Source of the DNA: Gammaproteobacteria bacterium
GTDB taxonomy: Bacteria; Pseudomonadota; Gammaproteobacteria; SZUA-229
Reading direction: 5' to 3'
Length of the DNA stretch: 64,000 nt
Assembly: GCA_030148865.1 (NCBI GenBank)
Contig: JASBSR010000027.1
Location: 25,738 to 89,737 of the forward strand
Part shown: one piece after another, positions 37,912-47,576 of the stretch
How positions within the stretch are numbered: position 1 is the first letter of the stretch
Layout: each line of letters opens with the position of its first letter
Translations under genes and position numbers: made by a program
The notes under the pieces: model-generated
What the model saw: the letters and a program-made list of their open reading frames with translations, nothing else
Databases searched by the model: none
What the model was told of the DNA's origin: nothing

Positions 37912-39687
37912 TTAATCAATATTTTGCTGCAACCACAGCTCCAGTGCCGCCAGTTGCCAGAGCTTACTGCCTTGCAGCCGGGTATGATACTGCTCGGGGT
38001 TTTTGAGCAGTTTTTCCACATAAGCTGGATGATACAGCCCGCGTTCCCGGGCTTTGGGCGCGAGCAAAATATCGCGCATAAACTGCAAAAACTCGCCGCG
38101 CACGTACTTTAGCGCCGGCATCGGAAAATACGCCTTGGGTCGGTCGATCACGCTATCGGGCACCAGACCACGGGCGATTTTTTTCAGCGCATATTTGCCC
38201 GCACCCTGAAGTTTGTATCGTGGCGGCATCTGTGCCGCCAGTTCGATCAGATTCTGGTCGAGAAACGGCACTCGCGCTTCCAGTCCCCAGGCCATGGTCA
38301 TGTTATCGACCCGCTTCACCGGGTCATCGACGATCAGCGTGCTGACATCCAGCGCCAGCACCCGGTCGATATATTCGTCAGCCTCAATCTCGTTCATTAA
38401 ATCGCCAATGATTTGCGTGGTGTAATCCTCGCCGTGAAACCGCGCAGCAACGGTATCGAGATACTCATCGTGACTGCGATCAAAATAGTGTTCAGAGAAA
38501 CGTTCCACGCCGGTATTCGAAGAATGATGTATCCGTGGATACCAGAAATAACCACCAAACACTTCATCGGCCCCTTGACCACTCTGCACCACCTTGACGT
38601 CTTTCGACACCACTTCCGAGAGTAAATAAAACGCCACCGCATCCTGACCAAACATGGGTTCGGTCATATTGGCAAAGGCTTCCGACAGGCGCGGCAGCAC
38701 CTCGCTATTACTGACGGTAAAGCGATGGTGATCGGTGTTAAAACGCTGCGCGACGGCATCAGAAAACTCGAATTCGTGACCGCGTTCATCAGGATGATCT
38801 TCAAAACCCACGGAATAGGTTCTTAAATTATTCACCCCAGCTTCGCTCAGTAGTCCAACCAGCAAACTCGAATCGATACCGCCGGACAGCAGCACACCGA
38901 CCGGCACATCCGCAATCAATTTACGTCGCTCCACCGCCTGCTTTAATGAAACATGAATCGCTTCCAGCCATTCGACTTCGTCCATCGTGTGCTGTGGGCG
39001 CTTCGCGGATAATGACCAGTAGCGCTGCTCCTCACTACTGCCGTCGGCATTAATCATCAGGTAGTGCGCGGGTTTTAGTTTGCGAATGCCTTTTAACACC
39101 GTGCGCGGGGCCGGCACCACGGCGTGCAGGCTGAACACATTGTGCAAGGCGACAGGGTCGATATCGGTGTCGATGGTTTTATCGGCGGCGAGCAACGCCT
39201 GTGTGGTCGAAGCGAACAAAAAACGCCTCACATCCTGGGCAAAGTACAATGGCTTGATACCGACTCGGTCGCGCGCAACAAATAGCTGTTTTGCATGGCT
39301 ATCCCAGATCGCAAACGCGAACATGCCGTGCAAACGCTTTAAGCAATCCACACCCCACTCGGCATAAGCCTTGATGATAACTTCGGTGTCGCCGTGGCTG
39401 ACAAAACGGTGGCCACAGGCCTGTAGTTCTTTGCGTAATTCGGGGTAATTATAAATCGTACCGTTGAATACCAGCGCCAGACCATTCGCCTTATCGACAA
39501 ACGGCTGGGCAGATTTTTCCGAGAGATCGATAATCGCCAGCCGGCGATGCCCTAATGCCACCGGCCCGTCAAGATAATGCCCGGCACTGTCAGGCCCGCG
39601 CCGCTCCAGCTTCGCCATCATCCGCTGGCAGGTGTCCAGTTCCGGCCTCAGGCCATCGAACCTGAACTCGCCATTAATACCGCACAT
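37912..39687 (-). CDS. Asparagine-synthase-family amidotransferase, NAGGN-synthesis type
   Basis: This 591-residue protein joins a class II glutaminase domain (nucleophile Cys2, MCGINGEFRFDG) to an asparagine-synthase domain with PPi loop VLLSGGIDSSLLVGLL. Features such as VVPAPRTVLKGIRKL, VVQSGQGADEVFGGY, PVKRVDNMTMAWGLEARVP and the C-terminal GSKLWQLAALELWLQ match the amidotransferase of N-acetylglutaminylglutamine amide (NAGGN) synthesis rather than ordinary AsnB. NAGGN is an osmoprotectant. The usual partners (a GNAT acetyltransferase/ligase and a peptidase) are not adjacent. Flanked on both sides by inverted-repeat elements. Confidence 0.82.
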   Translation of the reverse strand: MCGINGEFRFDGLRPELDTCQRMMAKLERRGPDSAGHYLDGPVALGHRRLAIIDLSEKSAQPFVDKANGLALVFNGTIYNYPELRKELQACGHRFVSHGDTEVIIKAYAEWGVDCLKRLHGMFAFAIWDSHAKQLFVARDRVGIKPLYFAQDVRRFLFASTTQALLAADKTIDTDIDPVALHNVFSLHAVVPAPRTVLKGIRKLKPAHYLMINADGSSEEQRYWSLSAKRPQHTMDEVEWLEAIHVSLKQAVERRKLIADVPVGVLLSGGIDSSLLVGLLSEAGVNNLRTYSVGFEDHPDERGHEFEFSDAVAQRFNTDHHRFTVSNSEVLPRLSEAFANMTEPMFGQDAVAFYLLSEVVSKDVKVVQSGQGADEVFGGYFWYPRIHHSSNTGVERFSEHYFDRSHDEYLDTVAARFHGEDYTTQIIGDLMNEIEADEYIDRVLALDVSTLIVDDPVKRVDNMTMAWGLEARVPFLDQNLIELAAQMPPRYKLQGAGKYALKKIARGLVPDSVIDRPKAYFPMPALKYVRGEFLQFMRDILLAPKARERGLYHPAYVEKLLKNPEQYHTRLQGSKLWQLAALELWLQQNID

Positions 39688-39713
39688 TTAGTTTTCCCGA
39701 AAAATTAAACGAT

Positions 39714-39799
39714 TTTGCCACAGAGGTCACAGAGGTCACAGAGCTTGTGTGCTCTGCTAAAAAATATTTATCCAATGAGCCTTTGTGCCTCTGTGACAA
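39714..39799. repeat. Inverted repeat with tandem CACAGAGGT units
   Basis: The left side holds TTTGCCACAGAGGTCACAGA followed by another GGTCACAGAG unit (39714-39743); the right side CTTTGTGCCTCTGTGACAAA (39780-39799) is its inverse. The arm resembles the outer arms of the element at 37746-37903, so the amidotransferase gene lies between two related elements. Confidence 0.75.
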
Positions 39800-39978
39800 A
39801 TTTTTTTGCTTTTTACCACCCGCACCCACACTTGAAAATACCACCGGAAAACCTGTGGAAATACTTGTTTTTCAAGCAAAAATAGCCGCGTCAACAATAA
39901 TTTCATTTGCAATATTTTTATCAGTGACCTATGGTATGCGATTAGAATAAAACTAAAAACGACACCGGGGTAATCACT

Positions 39979-40569
39979 ATGAATCCATTGAAGTCAGTTC
40001 TCGGCACCATCATCACCGGCATCGTGCTGGCGGTGATTGTCATGCTCGTCTATCAGGACGGCGCCACCAACCCAATCGAATTTACCGTCTGGTTCCATGT
40101 CATCGTCGGCATCACCTGGATCGGTCTGCTCTACTATTTCAACTTTGTGCAGGTGCCTGCAGTCGGGGCAGCACTGGGTGATGAAGGCGGCCCTGGCCCG
40201 GCGGGCATTAATAAATATGTCGCACCGCGTGCCCTGCTCTGGTTCCGCTGGTCGGCCCTGCTGACCTGGCTGTCCGGCGCAGCGGCGCTGATGAAAATGG
40301 GCATTCTGGCTGACGCTTTCATGCTCCAGGGCGGCGCTGCCGTGATCGGTGTTGGTGCCTGGCTGGGCACCATCATGCTGTTCAATGTCTGGGTGCTGAT
40401 CTGGCCCAACCAGAAGAAAATTCTGGGCCTGGACGGCAAAAGCCACGATGCCGGCACGATTGCCTCCGCCAAGATGGTCGCCCTGATGGCTTCGCGCACC
40501 AATACCGCCCTGTCGATCCCGATGCTGCTGTCAATGACGGCCTTCGCCCATGGCGGTTTCCCCTTCTAA
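39979..40569 (+). CDS. Membrane protein with urate-oxidase N-terminal-like domain (PuuD family)
   Basis: This 196-residue membrane protein has about five helices and FHVIVGITWIGLLYYFNFVQ, a signature of the PF06181 family to which the membrane part of the urate hydroxylase PuuD belongs. The cytochrome c domain of PuuD is absent. No purine-catabolism genes are near, so function is open. SD-like GGGG precedes the ATG; a strong terminator follows. Confidence 0.8.
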   Translation: MNPLKSVLGTIITGIVLAVIVMLVYQDGATNPIEFTVWFHVIVGITWIGLLYYFNFVQVPAVGAALGDEGGPGPAGINKYVAPRALLWFRWSALLTWLSGAAALMKMGILADAFMLQGGAAVIGVGAWLGTIMLFNVWVLIWPNQKKILGLDGKSHDAGTIASAKMVALMASRTNTALSIPMLLSMTAFAHGGFPF

Positions 40570-40593
40570 AATACTGAATCGGGAACGCAGTTC

Positions 40594-40623
40594 AAAAAGG
40601 CGAGCCGGCGAGCTCGCCTTTTT
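40594..40623 (+). terminator. Rho-independent terminator
   Basis: A5-GGCGAGC, a short loop, then GCTCGCC-T5. It lies 24 nt after the PuuD-like gene. Confidence 0.92.
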
Positions 40624-40650
40624 GGTTAAATACTGAGCGGGTTTTGGTGG

Positions 40651-40678
40651 TTGTACCGCTAGCGAAAAGCCGTATAAT
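40651..40678 (+). promoter_or_regulatory. Sigma-70-type promoter of argD
   Basis: TTGTAC (40651-40656) and TATAAT (40673-40678) with 16 bp between them. It lies 76 bp before the argD start and just before two leader hairpins. Confidence 0.7.
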
Positions 40679-40689
40679 CAGCGCTTTAG

Positions 40690-40740
40690 CGGCAGCCTTG
40701 GCTGCCGTTTTTAGTTTCCGAGCGGTCGCCTGAGGACCGC
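40690..40740 (+). promoter_or_regulatory. argD leader with terminator-like and start-proximal hairpins
   Basis: CGGCAGCC-TT-GGCTGCCG followed by T5 (40690-40712) is an intrinsic-terminator shape right after the predicted transcription start. GCGGTC-N7-GACCGC (40722-40740) forms a second hairpin next to the GAGGA ribosome site of argD. This may be a regulated leader, or a terminator for upstream transcription with the promoter misplaced. Confidence 0.55.
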
Positions 40741-40753
40741 AGTGAGGACCCCG

Positions 40754-41944
40754 ATGAGTAACCACCAGCATCTGATGACCACTTATGCCCCGCTGGACGT
40801 GTGTTTCGAACACGGCGAAGGTGCCTGGCTGTACGATACCGATGGCAAACAATATCTCGATGCCCTCGCCGGCATCGCGGTCTGCGGTCTCGGTCACAAC
40901 CACCCGGCGGTGACCGCAGCGATTTGCGAACAGGCGAGCAAATTGTTACATACTTCTAATCTGTATCAGATCAGCAACCAGCAACAGCTGGCCGACGCCC
41001 TGTGCCAAATTTCCGGTATGGATCGCGTGTTTTTTTCCAATTCCGGTGCCGAGGCCAACGAAGCGGCGATCAAAATCGCACGCAAATATGGCCACAGCAT
41101 GGGTATTAAATTACCCACGATTATTGTGCTGGAAAACAGCTTTCACGGCCGCACCATGGCAACGCTCTCCGCCACTGGCAATCGCAAGGTGCAGGCGGGG
41201 TTTGAACCACTGGTGCAGGGCTTTGTCCGTGCCCCATACAATGATATCGAAGCCATTAGCAAAATTGCACGCAACAATAGCGACGTGGTCGCGGTACTGG
41301 TCGAACCGATTCAGGGTGAGGCCGGTGTTCGTTTACCGGCAAATGATTATCTCAATCAATTGCGTGCGCTGTGTGATGAGCACAACTGGTTATTGATTCT
41401 CGACGAAATCCAGACCGGCATGGCGCGCACCGGTGAATGGTTCGCTTTTCAACACAGCAACATCCAGCCCGATGTGATGACACTGGCAAAATCACTCGGC
41501 AACGGCGTGCCCATTGGCGCCTGCCTGGCGATGGAAAAAACGGCTGCGCTGATGCAACCCGGTAGTCATGGCTCGACCTTTGGCGGCAACCCGCTGGCCT
41601 GCGCTGCCGCGCTCGCTGTCATTGATACGATTCAACAGAAAAACCTGTGTGCACAGGCAAAAACACGGGGTGACTATATCCTGACGAAACTCAAAGCACA
41701 GCTCGGTACTGTCGACGGTGTGGTTGATGTCCGCGGTAAGGGCCTGATGATTGGTATCGAACTCGACCGAGACTGCGCGCAACTGATGCAGGCTGGCGTA
41801 CAACAAGGTGTATTGTTTAGCGTACAGGCGAACACCACCATTCGCTTATTACCGCCACTGATTTTTGATCAGCAACAGTGTGACCGTGTCGTCGATACTG
41901 TTAGTGCACTGGTGATCCACCATTTGCAAGAACAGGCCGCCTGA
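40754..41944 (+). CDS. argD: Acetylornithine aminotransferase
   Basis: This 396-residue class III aminotransferase makes N-acetylornithine in arginine synthesis (and may act on succinyl-DAP). It has [18 protein letters not shown], the PLP-contacting [13 protein letters not shown] and the Schiff-base Lys in [14 protein letters not shown]. The ATG at 40754 has GAGGA 5-6 nt upstream and is preferred over the GTG at 40742. Followed 10 nt later by argF. Confidence 0.93.
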   Translation: MSNHQHLMTTYAPLDVCFEHGEGAWLYDTDGKQYLDALAGIAVCGLGHNHPAVTAAICEQASKLLHTSNLYQISNQQQLADALCQISGMDRVFFSNSGAEANEAAIKIARKYGHSMGIKLPTIIVLENSFHGRTMATLSATGNRKVQAGFEPLVQGFVRAPYNDIEAISKIARNNSDVVAVLVEPIQGEAGVRLPANDYLNQLRALCDEHNWLLILDEIQTGMARTGEWFAFQHSNIQPDVMTLAKSLGNGVPIGACLAMEKTAALMQPGSHGSTFGGNPLACAAALAVIDTIQQKNLCAQAKTRGDYILTKLKAQLGTVDGVVDVRGKGLMIGIELDRDCAQLMQAGVQQGVLFSVQANTTIRLLPPLIFDQQQCDRVVDTVSALVIHHLQEQAA

Positions 41945-41954
41945 GGATATACGC

Positions 41955-42854
41955 GTGCGACATTTTTTAACCCTCACCGATTTATCCGCCGATGAGTTCA
42001 GAGCACTGTTAACACGCGCTATCGAACTCAAGGCCATGCGCCGTAATGGTGAAAGCTATCAACCATTAAAAAATAAAGTGCTGGCGATGATATTTGAAAA
42101 ATCATCGACTCGCACCCGGGTTTCGTTCGAAGCCGGGATGGCACATTTCGGCGGTCACGCACTGTTTCTGTCACCGCGCGACACTCAGCTCGGTCGTGGT
42201 GAGCCTATAGAGGACAGCGCACGGGTGTTATCCAGCATGTCCGACTGTATTATGGTGCGTACATTCGAGCATGAGAAAATTGAAACTTTTGCCGTGCATT
42301 CATCGGTACCCGTCATCAACGGACTCACCGATGACGTTCACCCCTGCCAGTTACTCGCTGACATGCAAACCTGGCAGGAATACCGCGGCGATATCAAAGG
42401 TCGCACCGTCACCTGGATAGGCGATGGTAACAACATGTGCCATTCATACATGCACGCTGCAAAAATGCTTGGCTTCAAATTAAATATCGCCTGCCCCGAA
42501 GGGTACACACCGAAAAAGAAATTTATGCAGGAAGCGCGCGATTATATCGAGCTGTTTTCCGATCCCGTCGGCGCCTGCAAAAATTCTGACCTGATTGTTA
42601 CCGATGTCTGGGCCAGCATGGGTCAGGAAGATGAACAGGATCAGCGCAGCAGCGTGTTTGCGCCCTATCAGGTTGATCTGGAATTAATGAAATCAGCACA
42701 TACGGATGCATTATTCATGCACTGCCTGCCGGCGCACCGTGGCGAAGAAGTCAGCGCGGACGTCATTGATGGCGCGCAAAGCGTGGTCTGGGATGAAGCC
42801 GAGAATCGATTGCACGCGCAAAAAGCGCTGCTCGAATTTCTGCTGGTTCGCTGA
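41955..42854 (+). CDS. argF: Ornithine carbamoyltransferase
   Basis: This 299-residue transferase makes citrulline from ornithine and carbamoyl phosphate. It has the carbamoyl-phosphate motif KSSTRTR, the [11 protein letters not shown] motif and the ornithine-binding [11 protein letters not shown]. It starts with GTG at 41955 with GAGGAT about 8 nt upstream. Forms an operon with argD. Confidence 0.95.
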   Translation: MRHFLTLTDLSADEFRALLTRAIELKAMRRNGESYQPLKNKVLAMIFEKSSTRTRVSFEAGMAHFGGHALFLSPRDTQLGRGEPIEDSARVLSSMSDCIMVRTFEHEKIETFAVHSSVPVINGLTDDVHPCQLLADMQTWQEYRGDIKGRTVTWIGDGNNMCHSYMHAAKMLGFKLNIACPEGYTPKKKFMQEARDYIELFSDPVGACKNSDLIVTDVWASMGQEDEQDQRSSVFAPYQVDLELMKSAHTDALFMHCLPAHRGEEVSADVIDGAQSVVWDEAENRLHAQKALLEFLLVR

Positions 42855-42864
42855 GCCAGGTGAT

Positions 42865-45132
42865 ATGTTGGCAGACGCGGCACAGGCCAGCTTCGAAACA
42901 GGACTCTCACAACGCCGCGTGCTTGCCTTCATTTTTTTAGCCCTGTCAGCACATCCCGCACTCGTCTTAAGCGCTTCTTCCTCAAGCTGTGCAAGCGACA
43001 GCAAACCGTCACCTGCTTTACCCGAATTTAGTGAAGATAAACGTGACCAGCTGAACATCAGTGCCGACAGCACGCGCACCAGCACAAATAGTAATACCGT
43101 GTTTCAGGGCAACGTTATCATCAAACAGCATCAAAGCCGCATTGCCACTGATCATGCAGAATATAATGATGAGCTACAGGGCATCAGCCTTGATGGTAAT
43201 GTTCGCGTATCCACACCAGCTATGGAGCTTACAGCTCAGCAAGGCATGGTCTCAATAGAGAGCGGTGAGAGCAGCTTCAACAATGTCAATTTCAACATTA
43301 GTGACAATATATTGCGTGGACATGCTGAAAGTATTCAAGCCAGTCAGGATAACGATAGTCAATTACAACACGCATACATCACCAGCTGCCCCCCCGAAGA
43401 TAATAGCTGGCGGCTGGACGCGGGCGACATAACGTTGAACCATAAAGAAGAATATGGATCTGCCGAAGATGTGGTGCTGCGTTTCAAAAATATGCCTTTT
43501 TTTTATACTCCCTACATAGAGTTCCCGATTGGCGAGCGCCGGCGTAGTGGTTTGTTAATTCCTGAGTTTGGCGACTCATCAAGTCGCGGATTTGAGCTCA
43601 GCATTCCCTGGTACTGGAATATCGCGCCGAATCAGGACGCAATTTTAGCGCCTCATTTTATGAGTCGCCGAGGCACTCAACTCGATACTCAATATCGATA
43701 CTTAACAGAATCGAGCAAAGGTCAGTTCAAAAGCGCTTATTTAAATAAAGACACTATCACTGGCGACAAACGCTACCAATTACGTTACCAACAACAAAGC
43801 GACATCACCAGCAACCTGAAACTGGATATTGATGTGCAGGATGTTTCAGATACAAACTATTACAATGATTTTAGTAATGACATAACCGGCACCAGCACTA
43901 CCCATTTGAATCGTAGCGCACAACTGGCTTACACACGTGACAACTGGAGCGCACGACTGCTTGCGCAAAGCTTCGAAACCGTCGACAACAACATTGCCCT
44001 GTTCGACCGGCCGTATCGCAGCCTTCCTAAGCTCACTCTGACGGGTGAACAGGTCATTGGCAACAGCTCTTTTGTTTTTGGCCTCGATAGTGAGTGGGTC
44101 AATTACGACCACGAAGATAAAACCCGAATCACCGGCTCACGCACTACAGTCAAACCAGAACTTTCCCTGCCCATGCTCGGTAGTTACTGGTTTGTGACTC
44201 CGGCTGTCAGCTACAGCCTGACCAACTATAACGTCAAGGATGGTAGTGGTAATACTCTCACTCTCGATACACGCAAGCTCACTAGTCGCAGTCTGGATGC
44301 GGGCCTGTTTTTTGAACGCCAGCTGGACAACGAGCTGGTTCAGACTCTCGAGCCCAGGATGTATTATCTGAATGTGCCATATGCTGATCAGTCCAGCCTG
44401 CCTTTGTTCGACACCAGCACCCCCGATTTCAGCATTGCGCAATTATTTCGCGATAATCGTTTTATCGGCGGCGACCGCATCGGTGATGCCAATCAACTGA
44501 CACTAGCTCTAAGCTCACGCCTGCTAAATCCAACGACAGGCAACGAATTGATGCGTGCCAGTCTGGGTCAGATTCTGTATTTCGAAGATCGCCGCGTCAA
44601 CCTGCTTGGCAATACAAAAACCGACAGCAGCTCAGCATCAATTGCTGAACTCAGTGTCAGCTCACAACACTGGCGCAGCACTGCCAGCATACAATGGAAT
44701 AGCCATAGCAAGCGCAGCGAGAAACAAAACTTTCTGCTCCACTATCAGTCAGACCAGCGTTATACGAAAAACACGCAGATATTCAATATTGGTTACAGAC
44801 TACGCGATGATGGCGGTATCTCTAGCAGCAACATCGAACAAAGCGACGTTTCATTCGTGACACCCGTCAGCAAAGACTACGCACTATTTGCTCGCTGGAA
44901 TTATTCGCTAAAAGACAAGCGCGACATCGATGTCATCGGTGGCCTGGCATACGACAGTTGTTGCTGGTCAGTACAGTTGCTCGCACAACGACGTTTGAAC
45001 AGCAGCAGTTTTGCCGCAAAATATGATAACTCACTTATGGTACAACTAGTGTTAAAAGGTCTTGGCAGTGTCTCCGGCAATAATGCCTACACCACACTGT
45101 CCCGTGCCATACCCGGATACTCAGAGGAATAA
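42865..45132 (+). CDS. lptD: LPS-assembly protein LptD
   Basis: This 755-residue outer membrane protein inserts LPS into the outer leaflet. From the ATG at 42865 it has a signal-like segment (VLAFIFLALSAHPALVLS), an OstA/jellyroll domain (about 70-200, with ADHAEY-like TDHAEYNDELQGISLDG) and a C-terminal barrel. Cys pairs include ITSCPPED and the late DSCCWSV, the latter typical for LptD disulfides. It is first in the lptD-surA-pdxA-ksgA-apaG-apaH block and follows argF by 10 nt. Confidence 0.93.
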   Translation: MLADAAQASFETGLSQRRVLAFIFLALSAHPALVLSASSSSCASDSKPSPALPEFSEDKRDQLNISADSTRTSTNSNTVFQGNVIIKQHQSRIATDHAEYNDELQGISLDGNVRVSTPAMELTAQQGMVSIESGESSFNNVNFNISDNILRGHAESIQASQDNDSQLQHAYITSCPPEDNSWRLDAGDITLNHKEEYGSAEDVVLRFKNMPFFYTPYIEFPIGERRRSGLLIPEFGDSSSRGFELSIPWYWNIAPNQDAILAPHFMSRRGTQLDTQYRYLTESSKGQFKSAYLNKDTITGDKRYQLRYQQQSDITSNLKLDIDVQDVSDTNYYNDFSNDITGTSTTHLNRSAQLAYTRDNWSARLLAQSFETVDNNIALFDRPYRSLPKLTLTGEQVIGNSSFVFGLDSEWVNYDHEDKTRITGSRTTVKPELSLPMLGSYWFVTPAVSYSLTNYNVKDGSGNTLTLDTRKLTSRSLDAGLFFERQLDNELVQTLEPRMYYLNVPYADQSSLPLFDTSTPDFSIAQLFRDNRFIGGDRIGDANQLTLALSSRLLNPTTGNELMRASLGQILYFEDRRVNLLGNTKTDSSSASIAELSVSSQHWRSTASIQWNSHSKRSEKQNFLLHYQSDQRYTKNTQIFNIGYRLRDDGGISSSNIEQSDVSFVTPVSKDYALFARWNYSLKDKRDIDVIGGLAYDSCCWSVQLLAQRRLNSSSFAAKYDNSLMVQLVLKGLGSVSGNNAYTTLSRAIPGYSEE

Positions 45133-45137
45133 TCCAA

Positions 45138-46466
45138 ATGAAATCATTTTCATGGCTTAATATTAAATGGCTCGTACCCCTGCTAGCCATTATAATATCC
45201 AGCTTACACGTCACTCATGCTGCGACCGAACTCGACCGAATTGCAGTGATCGTCAATGACGACGTCATCACCCTGCGCGAGCTGGATAACAGAGTTCGCG
45301 ACTACGCGATTCAACTTCGCATCAACACTGCTAACCCGCTGGATCTGGCTGCCCTGAAAAAACAGGTGCTGGAACGCATGATCCAGAACAAAATACAACT
45401 CCAACAGGCCGCCCGCCTTGGCATCACGATTGATGATGTCAGCCTGAACCGCATGTTGACCGCACTCGCCGATTCAAACAAGCTTACACTTGACCAGCTC
45501 CGTTCACGTATTGAGTCCGAGGGCATGGACTTCGCGCGTTTCCGGAAACAAAGCCGGGAAGATCTGATCATTAAACAACTCCAGCAAAGACTGGTCGCTG
45601 ATAAGGTGACTGTCACCGATCAGGAAATTAAGCAGTTTGTGACTACCAATAGCGATAGCCAGAACAATCAACGGTATCGTATTAACCACATTCTTATCGC
45701 GACGCCACAGACCGCAAAGCCGGAAGACATCAGCAGGGCACAAAAAAAAGCCGCGCGAATCTATCAGTCGCTGCAGAGCGGCCAGGATTTTAATAAAGTC
45801 GCTATCAATGAATCCAACGGGCGCAATGCTCTTCAGGGCGGCGATCTTGGCTGGCGTGCGGCGAATGAGCTACCAGAATCATTTGTCCAGATACTGAGCA
45901 CGATGAAAAAAGGTGAAATAAGCAAGCCGATCCGCAGCGCCAGCGGCTTTCATTTATTACAGCTCGTCGACAGCACCACAGGCGACCAGACGGTTGAGCA
46001 AAATCATGCACGACATATTTTAATCCGCACCAGTGCCGAGCTCGATGATGATGGTGCGCGCGAACTGCTCAGCAAACTCAAAACTGAGATCCTCGATGGC
46101 ACAGACTTTGGCAAGCTTGCACAGGAATATTCTCAAGATCCCGGCTCCAAAGATAATAATGGTGATCTCGGCTGGGCGGATCCCGGCATGTTTGTTGCCA
46201 CCTTCGAAGACGTGATCACTTCGCTCAAGCCTGGCGAGATATCCGAACCTTTCAAGAGCCAGTTCGGCTGGCATCTGGTTCAGTTGCTGGAGCGCCGTCG
46301 GCATCAGCAAACCAGTTCAACTCTGGAAGCCCAGGCACGCGACCAGATACGCAAGCGCAAAATCGATGAAGAACTGCGTCTCTGGTTGCGCCGTATTCGT
46401 GACGAGGCATTTGTCGATATTATCGATCCCAATCTACAGCAACTCGCCAAAAAGTCTGACGGTTAG
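45138..46466 (+). CDS. surA: Periplasmic chaperone/peptidyl-prolyl isomerase SurA
   Basis: This 442-residue periplasmic chaperone folds outer membrane proteins such as LptD. It has a signal peptide (ending THAATELD), a SurA_N domain (IAVIVNDDVITLRELDNR), and two parvulin domains with INHILIATPQ and ARHILIRTSAEL starts. GAGGAA precedes the ATG. Follows lptD by 5 nt. Confidence 0.95.
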   Translation: MKSFSWLNIKWLVPLLAIIISSLHVTHAATELDRIAVIVNDDVITLRELDNRVRDYAIQLRINTANPLDLAALKKQVLERMIQNKIQLQQAARLGITIDDVSLNRMLTALADSNKLTLDQLRSRIESEGMDFARFRKQSREDLIIKQLQQRLVADKVTVTDQEIKQFVTTNSDSQNNQRYRINHILIATPQTAKPEDISRAQKKAARIYQSLQSGQDFNKVAINESNGRNALQGGDLGWRAANELPESFVQILSTMKKGEISKPIRSASGFHLLQLVDSTTGDQTVEQNHARHILIRTSAELDDDGARELLSKLKTEILDGTDFGKLAQEYSQDPGSKDNNGDLGWADPGMFVATFEDVITSLKPGEISEPFKSQFGWHLVQLLERRRHQQTSSTLEAQARDQIRKRKIDEELRLWLRRIRDEAFVDIIDPNLQQLAKKSDG

Positions 46467-46487
46467 AACCTTCTGGAAACCATTGAT

Positions 46488-47480
46488 TTGAACCCTGCTC
46501 CAAACTCAGGCCTGCTTGCGATCACGCCCGGCGAACCTGCCGGTATCGGTCCAGATATCACACTGAAAATCGCCAGCGAAGTCATGGCTTATCGTATAAT
46601 CGCGATTGCAGATCCTGAACTATTACGCGCACGGGCGCAGTTGCTGGAACTGGACGTGCGCATTGTGGAGGTGTCTTCCCTTTCAGACTGCGCCGCCCAG
46701 CACCAGCCGGGCATTCTTGAAGTGCTGCCGGTAGCGCTGACCAGCACCGCCCACCCCGGCCGGCTCAATGCAAAAAATTCCGCCTATGTATTACAGTGTC
46801 TAAAAACCGCAGCTGAACTTTGCCAGCAGCAGCAAATCTGCGCCATGGTCACCGGCCCGGTACACAAAGGCATTATTAACGATGCCGGTATCGATTTTAC
46901 CGGCCATACCGAATATCTCGCCGAATTGAGTGGCAGCAAACCTGTGATGATGCTCGCAACCAATACGCTACGTGTCGCACTAGTGACAACACACTTGCCT
47001 TTACGCGATGTCAGCGCGGCCATTCAACCCGAGACGCTTACCTATTGTATCGAAACACTATACTTTTTTTTGCAGAATAACTGCCATATTACCGAGCCTG
47101 AAATTCTGGTCTGCGGTTTGAATCCACACGCAGGCGAAAGCGGTCATCTTGGGCGTGAGGAAATCGATATTATACAGCCGGTGATTGCAAATTGTATCGC
47201 ACGCGGCATGAAGATTACTGGTCCTTTGCCTGCTGATACTTTGTTTACCGATAAATATCTCAGCAGTACAGATGCTGTGCTCGCGATGTATCATGATCAG
47301 GGTCTGCCTGTGCTCAAATACAGCGGTTTTGGTAAAGCCGTAAACATAACCTTAGGTTTGCCCTTTATAAGAACATCGGTAGACCACGGAACGGCCCTTG
47401 ACCTTGCAGGTACAGGTGAAGCCAGCAGCCACAGTCTGTACCAGGCAATTAAAATGGCAATAGAATATTCTAAGCCATGA
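46488..47480 (+). CDS. pdxA: 4-hydroxythreonine-4-phosphate dehydrogenase
   Basis: This 330-residue NAD-dependent enzyme acts in pyridoxal 5'-phosphate synthesis. It has ITPGEPAGIGPDI at the N terminus, TGPVHKGIINDAG, FTGHTEYLAEL and the metal-binding MYHDQGLPVLKY. It starts with TTG at 46488 (GGAAA about 10 nt upstream); no ATG fits. In the conserved surA-pdxA-ksgA order. Confidence 0.94.
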   Translation: MNPAPNSGLLAITPGEPAGIGPDITLKIASEVMAYRIIAIADPELLRARAQLLELDVRIVEVSSLSDCAAQHQPGILEVLPVALTSTAHPGRLNAKNSAYVLQCLKTAAELCQQQQICAMVTGPVHKGIINDAGIDFTGHTEYLAELSGSKPVMMLATNTLRVALVTTHLPLRDVSAAIQPETLTYCIETLYFFLQNNCHITEPEILVCGLNPHAGESGHLGREEIDIIQPVIANCIARGMKITGPLPADTLFTDKYLSSTDAVLAMYHDQGLPVLKYSGFGKAVNITLGLPFIRTSVDHGTALDLAGTGEASSHSLYQAIKMAIEYSKP

Positions 47481-47576
47481 GCAATTTCACATTGTCACCA
47501 AATACTCACCGATGTATAAATGATATATTTTTTTTCATTTTTCATTGTTCACTATTTACTATTCACTGCTTTTAAA

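Noticed and set aside
37912..39687. Ordinary asparagine synthetase AsnB
   Set aside because: The VVPAPRTVLKGIRKL, PVKRVDNMTMAWGLEAR and C-terminal GSKLWQL motifs fit the NAGGN amidotransferase group better.
47481..47576. N-terminal extension of KsgA or a small gene
   Set aside because: The frame is AT-rich with short TTCACTATT repeats; KsgA homology starts at the ATG at 47577.
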